A stretch of DNA of 11,289 bases from Chersky-265 sp035275285 (GTDB lineage Bacteria; Fibrobacterota; Fibrobacteria; UBA11236). The stretch is from contig DATENA010000327.1 of the NCBI GenBank assembly GCA_035275285.1, forward strand, positions 1 to 11,289, written 5' to 3'. Shown piece after piece: positions 1-6,370 of this stretch. The stretch's first letter is position 1. Each line of letters starts with the position of its first letter. Position numbers and translations under genes: made by a program. Under the pieces are notes generated by a model. The model had not been told where the DNA came from. It ran no database searches and was given only the letters and a program-made list of their open reading frames with translations.

Positions 1-126
1 TCCGGACCCGTGGACGGCAAGAACCGGGAAGCGGCCGTGCTGCGGGCCCGCGAACGGGGCTTCGCCGCTTCGGACGTGAATCCCGGTCCGGCAGGCCGGA
101 GGCCCGCCCCGAAAGGAACGCCATGA
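1..126 (+). CDS. ureB: Urease beta subunit, C-terminal end only (partial)
   Basis: An open frame enters at the window edge in frame 1 and stops at TGA 124-126, giving the last 41 residues of a protein. The pattern GPVDG followed by an Ala/Arg-rich helix (REAAVLRARERGF) is what I recall of many UreB C-termini, and the position just before ureC is the canonical one. The stop overlaps the ureC start as ATGA (123-126), implying translational coupling. The last 15 or so residues are Pro/Gly/Arg-rich and look like a non-conserved tail. The rest of the gene is outside the window, so it could equally be the end of a fused UreA-UreB subunit. In the enzyme this subunit packs against UreC in the cytoplasm and has no catalytic residues. 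Confidence 0.75.
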   Translation, partial: SGPVDGKNREAAVLRARERGFAASDVNPGPAGRRPAPKGTP

Positions 127-1838
127 GTCTTTCCATCGACAGACGCGCCTATTCCGACATGTACGGACCCACCACCGGGGACCGCGTGCGCCTGGGCGAC
201 ACCGCCCTGGTCATCGAAGTGGAAAAGGATTACACCGTCTACGGCGAGGAGTGCAAGTTCGGCGGCGGCAAGGTGCTGCGCGACGGCCAGGGCCAGAGCT
301 CGGGCGCGCACCAGTCGGCGGTGCTGGACCTGCTCGTCACCAACGCGCTGGTGCTGGACTATACCGGGATCTACAAGGCCGACGTCGGGATCAAGGACGG
401 GCGCATCCGCGGCATCGGCAAGGCCGGCAACCCGCACATCATGCCGGGAGTGGATCCGGACATGATCGTGGGCCCCACCACGGAGGTGATCGCCGGCGAG
501 GGCATGATCCTCACGGCGGGCGGCATCGATTCGCACATCCACTTCATCTGCCCCCAGCAGATAGGGGAAGCGCTTTCCTCGGGGATCACCACCATGCTGG
601 GAGGGGGTACCGGGCCCGCTACGGGCACCAACGCCACCACCTGCACCCCCGGCGCCGGGCACCTGGAGATGATGCTGCGCGCCACCGATTCCTATCCCCT
701 CAACTTCGGCTTCCTGGGCAAGGGCAATTCCTCCCAGCCGGGCGGCCTGGCGGAGCAGATCGAGGGCGGGGCCATCGGCCTGAAGCTGCACGAGGACTGG
801 GGCACCACGCCCGCCGCCATCGACGCCTGCCTGGCCATCGCGGAAGAGCATGACGTGCAGGTGGCCATCCACACCGATACGCTCAACGAATCCGGTTTCG
901 TGGAAGCGACCATCGCCGCCTTCAAAGGCCGCGTCATCCACAGCTTCCATACGGAAGGGGCGGGCGGCGGGCACGCGCCGGACATCATCCGGGTCTGCGG
1001 CCTCCCCAACGTGCTGCCCTCTTCCACCAATCCCACCCGCCCTTTCACGGTCAACACCCTGGCCGAGCATCTGGACATGCTGATGGTCTGCCATCACCTG
1101 GACAAGAACATCCAGGAGGACGTGGCCTTCGCCGAAAGCCGCATCCGCGGGGAGACCATCGCCGCCGAGGACATCCTCCACGATCTGGGCGCCATCTCCA
1201 TGATGTCCTCGGACTCGCAGGCCATGGGCCGCGTGGGCGAGGTCATCACCCGCACCTGGCAGACCGCGCATAAGATGAAGGTCCAGCGCGGGCCCTTGCC
1301 GGAGGAGTCCGGCCTGCACGCCGACAACTTCCGGGTCCGGCGCTATATCGCCAAGTACACCATCAATCCCGCCGTCGCGCACGGCATGTCCAGGGAAATC
1401 GGCAGCATCGAGCCGGGCAAGCTGGCGGACCTGGTGCTGTGGAAGCCTGCGTTCTTCGGGAGCAAGCCCGAGATGATTATCAAGGGCGGCTATATCGTGC
1501 AGGCCCAGATGGGGGATCCCAACGCGTCCATCCCCACTCCGCAACCCTATTTCTCGCGCCCCATGTTCGGCGCCATGGGCGGCGCGGTGGGGCTCACCTC
1601 CCTGGCCTTCGTGTCCAAGGCCTCCCTGCGCCGCGTGCGCGATCGGTACGGCCTGTCCAAGACCGTCGTGGCCGTGGAAGGGTGCCGGGACATCTCCAAG
1701 GCGGACATGCGCCTCAACTCCGCCACCCCGGACATCCAGGTCGATCCGGAAACCTATGTCGTCAAGGCCGATGGGGAGGCGCTGACTTGCGAGCCTGCCG
1801 CCACCCTGCCTCTGGCGCAATTGTATTCCCTGTTCTGA
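123..1838 (+). CDS. ureC: Urease alpha subunit (catalytic, nickel-binding)
   Basis: UreC is the catalytic subunit of cytoplasmic urease, which hydrolyses urea to ammonia and carbamate. The 571 residues match the usual length of about 567. All key residues are visible with a constant +4 offset from Klebsiella numbering: the HIH pair H138/H140, the lysine that is carbamylated to bridge the two nickels (K221, in GLKLHEDWG), H223, H250, H276, D364 (SSDSQAMGR), and the mobile-flap residues C323 and H324 (VCHHLD). The enzyme therefore looks intact. The ATG start overlaps the ureB stop, and AAAGGA lies just upstream (about 112-117). ureF follows after 34 bases. No insertions or frameshifts are seen. 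Confidence 0.98.
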   Translation: MSLSIDRRAYSDMYGPTTGDRVRLGDTALVIEVEKDYTVYGEECKFGGGKVLRDGQGQSSGAHQSAVLDLLVTNALVLDYTGIYKADVGIKDGRIRGIGKAGNPHIMPGVDPDMIVGPTTEVIAGEGMILTAGGIDSHIHFICPQQIGEALSSGITTMLGGGTGPATGTNATTCTPGAGHLEMMLRATDSYPLNFGFLGKGNSSQPGGLAEQIEGGAIGLKLHEDWGTTPAAIDACLAIAEEHDVQVAIHTDTLNESGFVEATIAAFKGRVIHSFHTEGAGGGHAPDIIRVCGLPNVLPSSTNPTRPFTVNTLAEHLDMLMVCHHLDKNIQEDVAFAESRIRGETIAAEDILHDLGAISMMSSDSQAMGRVGEVITRTWQTAHKMKVQRGPLPEESGLHADNFRVRRYIAKYTINPAVAHGMSREIGSIEPGKLADLVLWKPAFFGSKPEMIIKGGYIVQAQMGDPNASIPTPQPYFSRPMFGAMGGAVGLTSLAFVSKASLRRVRDRYGLSKTVVAVEGCRDISKADMRLNSATPDIQVDPETYVVKADGEALTCEPAATLPLAQLYSLF

Positions 1839-1872
1839 TGGGGCCCCGGACGGATGGCGCGGGCGGGAGACC

Positions 1873-2625
1873 ATGACCCTGGAAACCCTGGAGCTGCTGC
1901 AATTGGCGGACGCTTGCTTCCCTTCGGGCGGCTTCGCGTTTTCCAGCGGCCTGGAAAGCCTGGCCAAGCTGGGCTATGTCAAGCGCATGGAGGATTTCCT
2001 GCAATACCTGGACTGCCATCTCGATCAGATCACCTCCGCGGAATTGCCGTTCCTGAATTCCGCCTATGCGGAATCGGGGCCCTCATCGTTCCCGTCCGGG
2101 CCCGCGGCGGCGGCCGGGCCGGCGCCGGAGGGCGGAATGCAGGAAGGCGGATCTCCGGGTCCCGGCTTCCGGGAGGTGGTTTTGGAATGGGACGCCTGGC
2201 TTTTCCTTCCCGCCCAGCGCCGCGCCAGCCTCTCCCAAGGCCGGGCTTGGGCGCGTGCCATGGAGGAGACTTTCGACGCGCCCGGTCCCGGCGCCGTGCG
2301 CCCCTGGTTCCTGCGCGAGAAGCTGCCCTTGCATTTCCTGATGGTGTTCGCGGCGACCTTGCGTTCCGGGGGCGTCTCCCTGGCGGACGCGCAAAGCCTG
2401 CTCCTGCACATGGCCATGCGCGATCAATTGGGCGCCGCCGTGCGCCTGGGGCTGCTGGGATCCCTGCAGGCCCAGAAGCTGCACCGCCGCTTCATCGCCG
2501 TGGGGGAGGGCTACCGCGCGGCGCGGAAGGATTGGAGCTATCTTTCGGCCATGCGGGCGGCGCCCATGATCGATATGGCGGTGGCGAGCCATCCCCATCT
2601 CTATTCCAAGCTGTTCCAAAGCTGA
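1873..2625 (+). CDS. ureF: Urease accessory protein UreF
   Basis: UreF is part of the UreD-UreF-UreG assembly complex that delivers nickel and CO2 to apo-urease and gates the UreG GTPase. The N-terminus has the family signature LLQLADACFPSGGFAFSSGLE (residues 8-28, a match to the LLQLxSPxxPxGGFxYSxGLE pattern). The central helices (about 148-205, including RDQLGAAVRLGLLG) and the C-terminal HLYSKLFQS also fit UreF. The protein is 250 residues, slightly longer than the usual 225-235. The excess is a Gly/Pro/Ala/Ser-rich stretch at about residues 68-99 that replaces a normally helical linker. A GGGAG ribosome site sits just before the ATG. It is followed 16 bases later by ureG, with no ureE in between. 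Confidence 0.93.
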   Translation: MTLETLELLQLADACFPSGGFAFSSGLESLAKLGYVKRMEDFLQYLDCHLDQITSAELPFLNSAYAESGPSSFPSGPAAAAGPAPEGGMQEGGSPGPGFREVVLEWDAWLFLPAQRRASLSQGRAWARAMEETFDAPGPGAVRPWFLREKLPLHFLMVFAATLRSGGVSLADAQSLLLHMAMRDQLGAAVRLGLLGSLQAQKLHRRFIAVGEGYRAARKDWSYLSAMRAAPMIDMAVASHPHLYSKLFQS

Positions 2626-2641
2626 ATCCCGAGGAGGACCC

Positions 2642-3454
2642 ATGAAAATCTTGCGAGCGCTTTCCGGGAATGGAAAGGATCATGGCCGCTCCCATGGCCC
2701 CCATTCCCACGGTCCCCACGGGCATACGCATGAGCCGATGGAATCCCCCGGCGAATACCGGTTGCGGGAACTGGCGCTGCCGGACCGCGATTATTCCAAG
2801 CGCGCCTTCACCATCGGCATCGGCGGCCCGGTGGGCTCGGGCAAAACGGCGCTGACCCTGGCCTTGTGCCGGCATCTGCGCGAGCAGTACAGCCTGGGCG
2901 TGGTGACCAACGACATCTTCACCCGCGAAGACGGGGAGTTCCTGATCCGGAACCAGGCCCTGACCTCGGACCGGATCCTGGCGGTGGAAACCGGCGGCTG
3001 CCCGCATGCGGCCATCCGCGAAGACGTCTCCCTCAACGTGGCCGCCCTGGAACAATTGATGGAGCGCTTCCAGGGGGGCATCGAGCTGCTGTTCGTCGAA
3101 AGCGGGGGCGACAATCTGGCCGCCCATTTCGGCCGGGAGCTTGCCGATTATACCGTCTACGTCATAGATGTTTCCGGCGGCGATAAAATCCCGCGCAAGG
3201 GAGGCCCCGGAATCACCCAAAGCGATCTGCTCGTCATCAACAAAACCGATCTCGCCCCGTTGGTGGGGGCCGATTTGGAAGTGATGCACCGCGATTCCCT
3301 CAAGATGCGCGGCGAGGGTCCCTTCCTGTTCTCCCAGGTCAAGTCGGGCTTGGGCGTTCCCGAAATCGCAGGGCATATCCTGCGCGCTTGGAAAGGTGCC
3401 ACCGATCCGCTCGCGCAAACCACTTTTACCTCTCCCATTTCCAAAGGAACATGA
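2642..3454 (+). CDS. ureG: Urease accessory GTPase UreG with histidine-rich N-terminus
   Basis: UreG is the SIMIBI-class GTPase that carries nickel to urease and releases it on GTP hydrolysis. The visible motifs are P-loop GPVGSGKT (62-69), TNDIFTREDGEFL (89-101), the nickel-binding CPH (120-122), ESGGDN (153-158) and the guanine-specificity motif NKTD (200-203). It has 270 residues against roughly 200-210 for a minimal UreG. The extra length is mostly an N-terminal segment with seven histidines between residues 14 and 30, a nickel-binding tail of a kind known from some UreG and HypB proteins. A strong GAGGAGG ribosome site (2631-2637) fixes the start. A small exported-protein gene begins two bases after its stop. 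Confidence 0.97.
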   Translation: MKILRALSGNGKDHGRSHGPHSHGPHGHTHEPMESPGEYRLRELALPDRDYSKRAFTIGIGGPVGSGKTALTLALCRHLREQYSLGVVTNDIFTREDGEFLIRNQALTSDRILAVETGGCPHAAIREDVSLNVAALEQLMERFQGGIELLFVESGGDNLAAHFGRELADYTVYVIDVSGGDKIPRKGGPGITQSDLLVINKTDLAPLVGADLEVMHRDSLKMRGEGPFLFSQVKSGLGVPEIAGHILRAWKGATDPLAQTTFTSPISKGT

Positions 3455-3455
3455 T

Positions 3456-3683
3456 ATGAAACCCTTCTCGGCCTTGTTCTCCGCCTTCTGCCTCCTGGCA
3501 TTCGCTTCGCCCACCCGCGCGCATCACGAAACCGGTTCGGCCTACCTGGTGTTCTGGAACGGCATCGTCCCCAAAACCGGATCCGGGACCGGAAAAACGC
3601 TCGCTTCGCCCGGCGTCTGGCGGATGGCCTTCGTGTCCAAATACCCTATTCTGGGCGCTCAGGTTCCGGCGTTGCTCCCTTGA
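3456..3683 (+). CDS. Small exported protein, probably a truncated envelope protein
   Basis: This reads as a 75-residue protein starting at ATG 3456, two bases after the ureG stop, with AAAGGA (3444-3449) as ribosome site. An open frame extends further upstream to 3396, but that part lies inside ureG and is unlikely to be used. Residues 1-22 form a clear Sec signal peptide (Lys, hydrophobic core, PTRA cleavage), so the mature protein would begin HHETGS. The next 40 residues (GKTLASPGVWRMAFVSKY) resemble the opening strands of outer-membrane transporter or porin proteins, where a short Gly-Lys-x-W turn leads into the first strand. After about residue 62 the sequence loses that character and ends within 13 codons. 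It may be the stump of a longer gene cut by a deletion or insertion. A genuine small periplasmic protein is the alternative. Confidence 0.55.
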   Translation: MKPFSALFSAFCLLAFASPTRAHHETGSAYLVFWNGIVPKTGSGTGKTLASPGVWRMAFVSKYPILGAQVPALLP

Positions 3684-3726
3684 GTCCAGGTTCCTCCGAA
3701 GTTACCTGGTTACCGAGGTATCCCAT

Positions 3727-3744
3727 GAGGCGTTTTGGCGCCTC
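3727..3744 (+). terminator. Small hairpin, possible end of the urease operon transcript
   Basis: GAGGCG and CGCCTC form a 6-bp GC-rich stem around a TTTTGG loop, 43 bases after the small exported ORF. The bases after it (TCTTTCCTCCCTT) are pyrimidine-rich rather than a clean T-run, so intrinsic termination would be weak. The location after the last gene and before the next promoter region supports the role. Confidence 0.35.
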
Positions 3745-4001
3745 TCTTTCCTCCCTTAAGCATTGTGACTTCGGGATATACGCTAAAAACCACCCGCGCT
3801 CCCAACGGCAGATTTCCAAATATCCTGTTGCTAACAGAATGGATAGCAGTAGTGACAAATTCGGCGGGAGTGGGGTGTTAATGTTAGTTTTTGCGATGTA
3901 TATTTTCTGATTGCCAATGCTTGTAATGACAAAACGTTGGATTCCAAAGAAGGATGTGCTTTTTCAAGGATTGTTGGCCGATTGGGTCACCTTGTCGCAT
4001 T

Positions 4002-4018
4002 CTGGCATGGAGATTGAT
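4002..4018 (+). promoter_or_regulatory. Sigma-54-like (-24/-12) promoter candidate for the porin
   Basis: CTGGCATGGAGATTGAT matches the sigma-54 consensus YTGGCACGrNNNTTGCW at all but two of the defined positions, with the correct GG to -12 spacing. The -24 half (CTGGCA) is excellent. The -12 half reads TTGA instead of TTGC, which departs from a normally well-conserved GC. Transcription would begin near 4030, leaving a leader of about 45 bases with the GAGGAG ribosome site. Sigma-54 control fits a nitrogen-related gene beside glnB and urease. No activator site was identified. Confidence 0.35.
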
Positions 4019-4075
4019 GTATGGTCTGTCACAGAAAAACCTTACCAGTCCGGGAAGGGAAAATGAGGAGTAAGA

Positions 4076-5053
4076 ATGAAGAAATTGAATAAACTACCGC
4101 TGGCGCTGACGATCCTGGGTCTCGGCGCTGCATCGTCCTTCGCTGCGATTCCAATCGGCGACAGCCTGTCGGTCTCCGGATTCCTCGACATGTCGGCCAA
4201 TGGGATGGCTCCGGATACGGGTGATGCGACCTTGAACGCGGCCGTCGATCAATTTGAAATCGACTTCATGCTTAAGTTCGGGTACTTCAGCGCCCGCGCG
4301 GACATCAACAGCATCGGTCCCACCGGCGCGGTTTCCTTCGAACAGGGATTCGTGACGGCCGCGCTGACCGAAGGCTTGACCGTCTCGGTCGGTAAGTTCC
4401 TGAGCAGCTCCGGATTCGAAGCGGCCGAGCCCACGGGTTTGTACCAGTACTCCGTTTCCAAGCTCATGAGTGGCTGCGCCACCGGCGCGCCCAATTGCGT
4501 ATACGGCGGTTACCAGAACGGTTTGAACGTCGCTTATGCCGCTCCCAAATTCGCTTTGTACGGCTCGGTCGTGACGAGCGTATGGGGAACGGACGTCGAT
4601 CTGAAAACCCCGGGTTTCGAAGCCCAATTGGCCTTGATGCCCGTGGAAGGCCTCACCGCCAAGGTCACCGGCCTCTATGAAATGTACGACGATACCACCA
4701 GTCACGATTCCCAATCGGAACTCAACGTCTGGGCGCAGTACGTCATGGGTCCCTTGACCGTCGCCGCCGAGTACAGCATGCTCATGGATTGGATGGTCAA
4801 GGGTGAATCGGGAAATGGCTGGTTGGCCATGGCGAACTATAAGCTCACCGACAAGATCGCCGCCACCGTGCGGTACAGCGGCATCAAGATGGAAAGCGCC
4901 GATGACCCGGATACGGAAGTCACCTTCAGCCCCAGCTTCGCCGTCGCTCCCAACTGGCTGGCGTTGGCCGAAGTGCGGTATGAAATCGAAGGCGATACCG
5001 CTCCGGACATCAAGGGCGTGAGCTACGCCGTGGAAAGCACGTTCTCGTTCTAA
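4076..5053 (+). CDS. Outer-membrane beta-barrel porin (BBP2/OmpL-like)
   Basis: This 325-residue protein is predicted to be exported and inserted in the outer membrane. Residues 1-23 are a Sec signal peptide (MKKLNKL, Leu/Gly/Ala core, cleavage at SSFA/AIPIG). The mature part alternates hydrophobic and polar residues in amphipathic strands and ends in Phe (STFSF), the usual signal for barrel assembly by BamA. The segment EQGFVTAALTEGLTVSVGKF, then GFEAAEP (about 103-134), resembles the BBP2 (putative beta-barrel porin-2) pattern of a Tyr/Phe-rich strand, a TxGKF strand and a GxE turn. A GAGGAG site (4065-4070) five bases before ATG fixes the start. Two cysteines in the CATGAPNC loop (about 139-146) could form a disulfide. 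The substrate is unknown; location beside urease and glnB suggests urea, ammonium or another small nitrogen compound, which is inference. Confidence 0.8.
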   Translation: MKKLNKLPLALTILGLGAASSFAAIPIGDSLSVSGFLDMSANGMAPDTGDATLNAAVDQFEIDFMLKFGYFSARADINSIGPTGAVSFEQGFVTAALTEGLTVSVGKFLSSSGFEAAEPTGLYQYSVSKLMSGCATGAPNCVYGGYQNGLNVAYAAPKFALYGSVVTSVWGTDVDLKTPGFEAQLALMPVEGLTAKVTGLYEMYDDTTSHDSQSELNVWAQYVMGPLTVAAEYSMLMDWMVKGESGNGWLAMANYKLTDKIAATVRYSGIKMESADDPDTEVTFSPSFAVAPNWLALAEVRYEIEGDTAPDIKGVSYAVESTFSF

Positions 5054-5098
5054 TCCTGCCGCCTAATAAAGGATTGAAAGGATTGTCGATCCGGCGAA

Positions 5099-5146
5099 GG
5101 CTCCCTTGGGCGGGGTGACCCTCCTCCCAAGCGGAAGCCTGCTTTT
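5099..5146 (+). terminator. Stem-loop with short T-run after the porin gene
   Basis: Nested pairings are visible: GGCT (5099-5102) with AGCC (5136-5139), CTTGGG (5105-5110) with CCCAAG (5126-5131), and an inner GGG/CCC. The structure is followed by TGCTTTT (5140-5146). This is the shape of a Rho-independent terminator, although the stem has internal loops and the T-run is only four long. It lies 46 bases after the porin stop. Confidence 0.4.
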
Positions 5147-5222
5147 CGAATGGGGAGTTTAGGAAATTCGGCTTTGGCCGCGGGCGGTCTCGGGATCGCC
5201 TGCGTTCACGGGCCTCAAGGAT

Positions 5223-5241
5223 GCCGGAACCTCGTTCCGGC
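5223..5241 (+). repeat. Perfect 8-bp hairpin upstream of glnB
   Basis: GCCGGAAC (5223-5230), loop CTC and GTTCCGGC (5234-5241) pair perfectly. No T-run follows, so it is not an obvious terminator. It could be a leader structure, an RNA stabiliser or a symmetric protein-binding site. Confidence 0.4.
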
Positions 5242-5343
5242 CCCCTTCCCTCCGGTCGACGGGACCGGCCCGGCCGGCGACGGCCGCAAGTCCTTGGACT
5301 TCCGGGGGGGCGGGATTTAGATTAGTGAAAGTCAATCGGAGGC

Positions 5344-5351
5344 AAAGGAGG
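5344..5351 (+). promoter_or_regulatory. Ribosome-binding site deciding the glnB start
   Basis: AAAGGAGG lies six bases before ATG 5358. It settles the start, because the open frame reaches further upstream to 5325 but the extra 11 residues would overlap this site and are foreign to PII proteins. Confidence 0.85.
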
Positions 5352-5357
5352 CCGCAA

Positions 5358-5696
5358 ATGAAGATGATCGTTGCTTACATCAAACCTTTCAAGCTGGACG
5401 AAGTGAAAGCCGCCGTCCAGGAAATGGGCGTTACGGGCATGACCGTGACCGAAGTGAAAGGGTTCGGCCGTCAAAAGGGCCATACCGAGCTCTACCGCGG
5501 AAGCGAGTACCATACCGACTTCATCCCCAAGGTGAAGCTGGAAATGGTCGTCACCGATGAACTGGTGGAAAGGGCCATCGCCGCCATTTCCGAAAAAGGC
5601 CGCACCGGCAAAATCGGCGACGGCAAGATCTTCGTGCTCGCGGTGGAAAGCGCCCTGCGCATCCGCACCGGCGAAACCGGCAACGAAGTTCTCTAG
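5358..5696 (+). CDS. glnB: Nitrogen regulatory protein P-II (GlnB type)
   Basis: PII proteins are cytoplasmic trimers that sense 2-oxoglutarate, ATP/ADP and glutamine status and control ammonium transport, glutamine synthetase and nitrogen gene expression. From ATG 5358 the protein is 112 residues, exactly the family length. It opens MKMIVAYIKPFKLDEV, has the T-loop with uridylylation site YRGSEY (Y46-Y51, Y51 being the modified residue), an Asp at 54 (GlnB-like; GlnK usually has Asn), and the C-terminal signature TGKIGDGKIFV followed by RIRTGETG. It is therefore likely to be uridylylated by GlnD. No ammonium transporter gene follows, which is unlike a typical glnK-amt pair; an outer-membrane porin precedes it instead. 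The stop TAG shares its bases with the stop of the convergent gene. Confidence 0.97.
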   Translation: MKMIVAYIKPFKLDEVKAAVQEMGVTGMTVTEVKGFGRQKGHTELYRGSEYHTDFIPKVKLEMVVTDELVERAIAAISEKGRTGKIGDGKIFVLAVESALRIRTGETGNEVL

Positions 5697-6370
5697 CCCC
5701 CGCCTTCTGGGGTACTGTTCAGGGGAGATCCACTCCCGCCTCCGGATCCCTCCCCCCGGCCTTGCCGGGGGGAATCCAGGGACCCTGGGTTTACCGCCGC
5801 TTCCGCCGTTCCCATAAAGGCTTTCCGGCGCGAATACGGCAATCCTTGATGATGCATCTGATAGGCCAGTTTGGAACGGGCGGCTTCGAAGTAGGCCCGG
5901 TATTCCTCGCTGCGGTAATCCCGATAGGTCCACTCGAAGGGATGGAAGCGGCCGTCCTGAAAGTACAAGGTGGGTTCCACGAAAATGCCGTCCCGGACAT
6001 ACACGCGATGGCGTTGATCCTTGGTGGTGGCCAGAAAGAACTGGCCCAGGGTCAGATACCCGGGATCGAGGTTGACCCGGCGCAAGCCGTCCCGGGCGAG
6101 TTGCCGTTCCAACTCATTGGTGTGGCGCTTGATATCCACCAGGTCCTCCCGGGGAATCAGGTTTTCATAGCTCAAGAAGGTCCGCCAGGGGGAGCCCCCC
6201 ACCTCCTCGGAGTAGTACCGGGTCCAAATAAAGGGGATGGGAGCCATAACCTCCTCTTCCGGCCCGAACCTTCCATTCAGAATGTTCCGGGTTTTTTCCA
6301 GGATTTCCCGGTCCGCTCCGAGTAAACCCACCACCAATTTGACTTTTGCGGGGGTTTTATAGGCGCCCAA
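5693..6370 (-). CDS. DUF4416 family protein
   Basis: The function is unknown; the family is widespread but uncharacterised. This protein has 225 residues. The family hallmarks I recall are visible: KLVVGLLGAD (11-20), a segment PFIWTRYYSEEVGG (46-59), SYENLIPREDLVDIKRHTNELE (67-88), RRVNLDPGYLTLGQFFLATTKD (97-118), HRVYVRDGIFVE (121-132) and FEWTYRDYRSEEY (145-157). The conserved part ends near residue 175. The remaining 40 or so residues are Gly/Ser/Pro-rich, cross the GC hairpin at 5752-5772, and look like read-through of intergenic DNA. The start is a TTG at 6370, supported by AAGAGG seven bases upstream on this strand (6378-6383); no in-frame ATG sits near the conserved N-terminus. It is convergent with glnB and divergent from the STAS gene. 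Confidence 0.88.
   Translation of the reverse strand: MGAYKTPAKVKLVVGLLGADREILEKTRNILNGRFGPEEEVMAPIPFIWTRYYSEEVGGSPWRTFLSYENLIPREDLVDIKRHTNELERQLARDGLRRVNLDPGYLTLGQFFLATTKDQRHRVYVRDGIFVEPTLYFQDGRFHPFEWTYRDYRSEEYRAYFEAARSKLAYQMHHQGLPYSRRKAFMGTAEAAVNPGSLDSPRQGRGEGSGGGSGSPLNSTPEGGG
5752..5772. terminator. Strong GC hairpin downstream of glnB, inside the DUF4416 tail
   Basis: CCCCCCGGC (5752-5760), loop CTT and GCCGGGGGG (5764-5772) form a perfect 9-bp GC stem. It lies 55 bases after the glnB stop. Neither strand has a T-run after it, so it would act as a pause site or RNA-stabilising end rather than a textbook intrinsic terminator. On the - strand it falls within the 3' end of the DUF4416 frame. 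Confidence 0.45.

Larger units (their letters stand above)
3684..4075 (+). other. AT-richer intergenic region, porin leader
   Basis: This stretch of 392 bases has no convincing gene. By hand count 106 of 240 bases in 3781-4020 are G or C (about 44%), well below the flanking genes. Open frames exist here (for example 3680-3910 +), but their translations show no domain, bias or ribosome site that supports coding. The region holds a small GC hairpin (3727-3744) after the urease operon, a TATATT that could be a -10 box (3899-3904) without a good -35, and a sigma-54-like site (4002-4018). The GAGGAG ribosome site (4065-4070) of the porin closes it. Confidence 0.6.
5054..5357 (+). other. Porin-glnB intergenic region with several hairpins
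   Basis: These 304 bases lack a gene. In order they hold a tandem 9-mer (AAAGGATTG at 5068-5076 and 5077-5085), a long stem-loop followed by CTTTT (5099-5146), a perfect 8-bp hairpin (5223-5241), a 5-bp hairpin AAGTC-CTTG-GACTT (5288-5301), and the glnB ribosome site. No recognised riboswitch fold was identified, and no clear -35/-10 or -24/-12 pair was found. The region may end the porin transcript and carry the glnB promoter, or be a long structured linker in one transcript. Confidence 0.5.

Noticed and set aside
1854..2645. A 263-codon frame on the + strand overlapping ureF in another frame
   Set aside because: The ureF frame has the family signature at both ends; this one is an Arg/Gly/Pro-rich shadow.
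2492..3514. A 340-codon open frame on the - strand opposite ureF and ureG
   Set aside because: It is antisense to ureG, which has all its GTPase motifs; its own translation shows no motif and no ribosome site was seen.
3680..3910. A 76-codon frame after the small exported ORF, considered as a frameshifted continuation of it
   Set aside because: Its translation does not continue an amphipathic beta-strand pattern, and neither alternative frame after 3645 restores one.
3684..4075. A riboswitch or other known RNA element in the porin leader
   Set aside because: No long conserved pairing or recognised riboswitch core was seen, only short stems of 4-6 bp.
5762..6325. A 187-codon + strand frame opposite the DUF4416 gene
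   Set aside because: The opposite strand carries conserved DUF4416 motifs, and this frame shows none.
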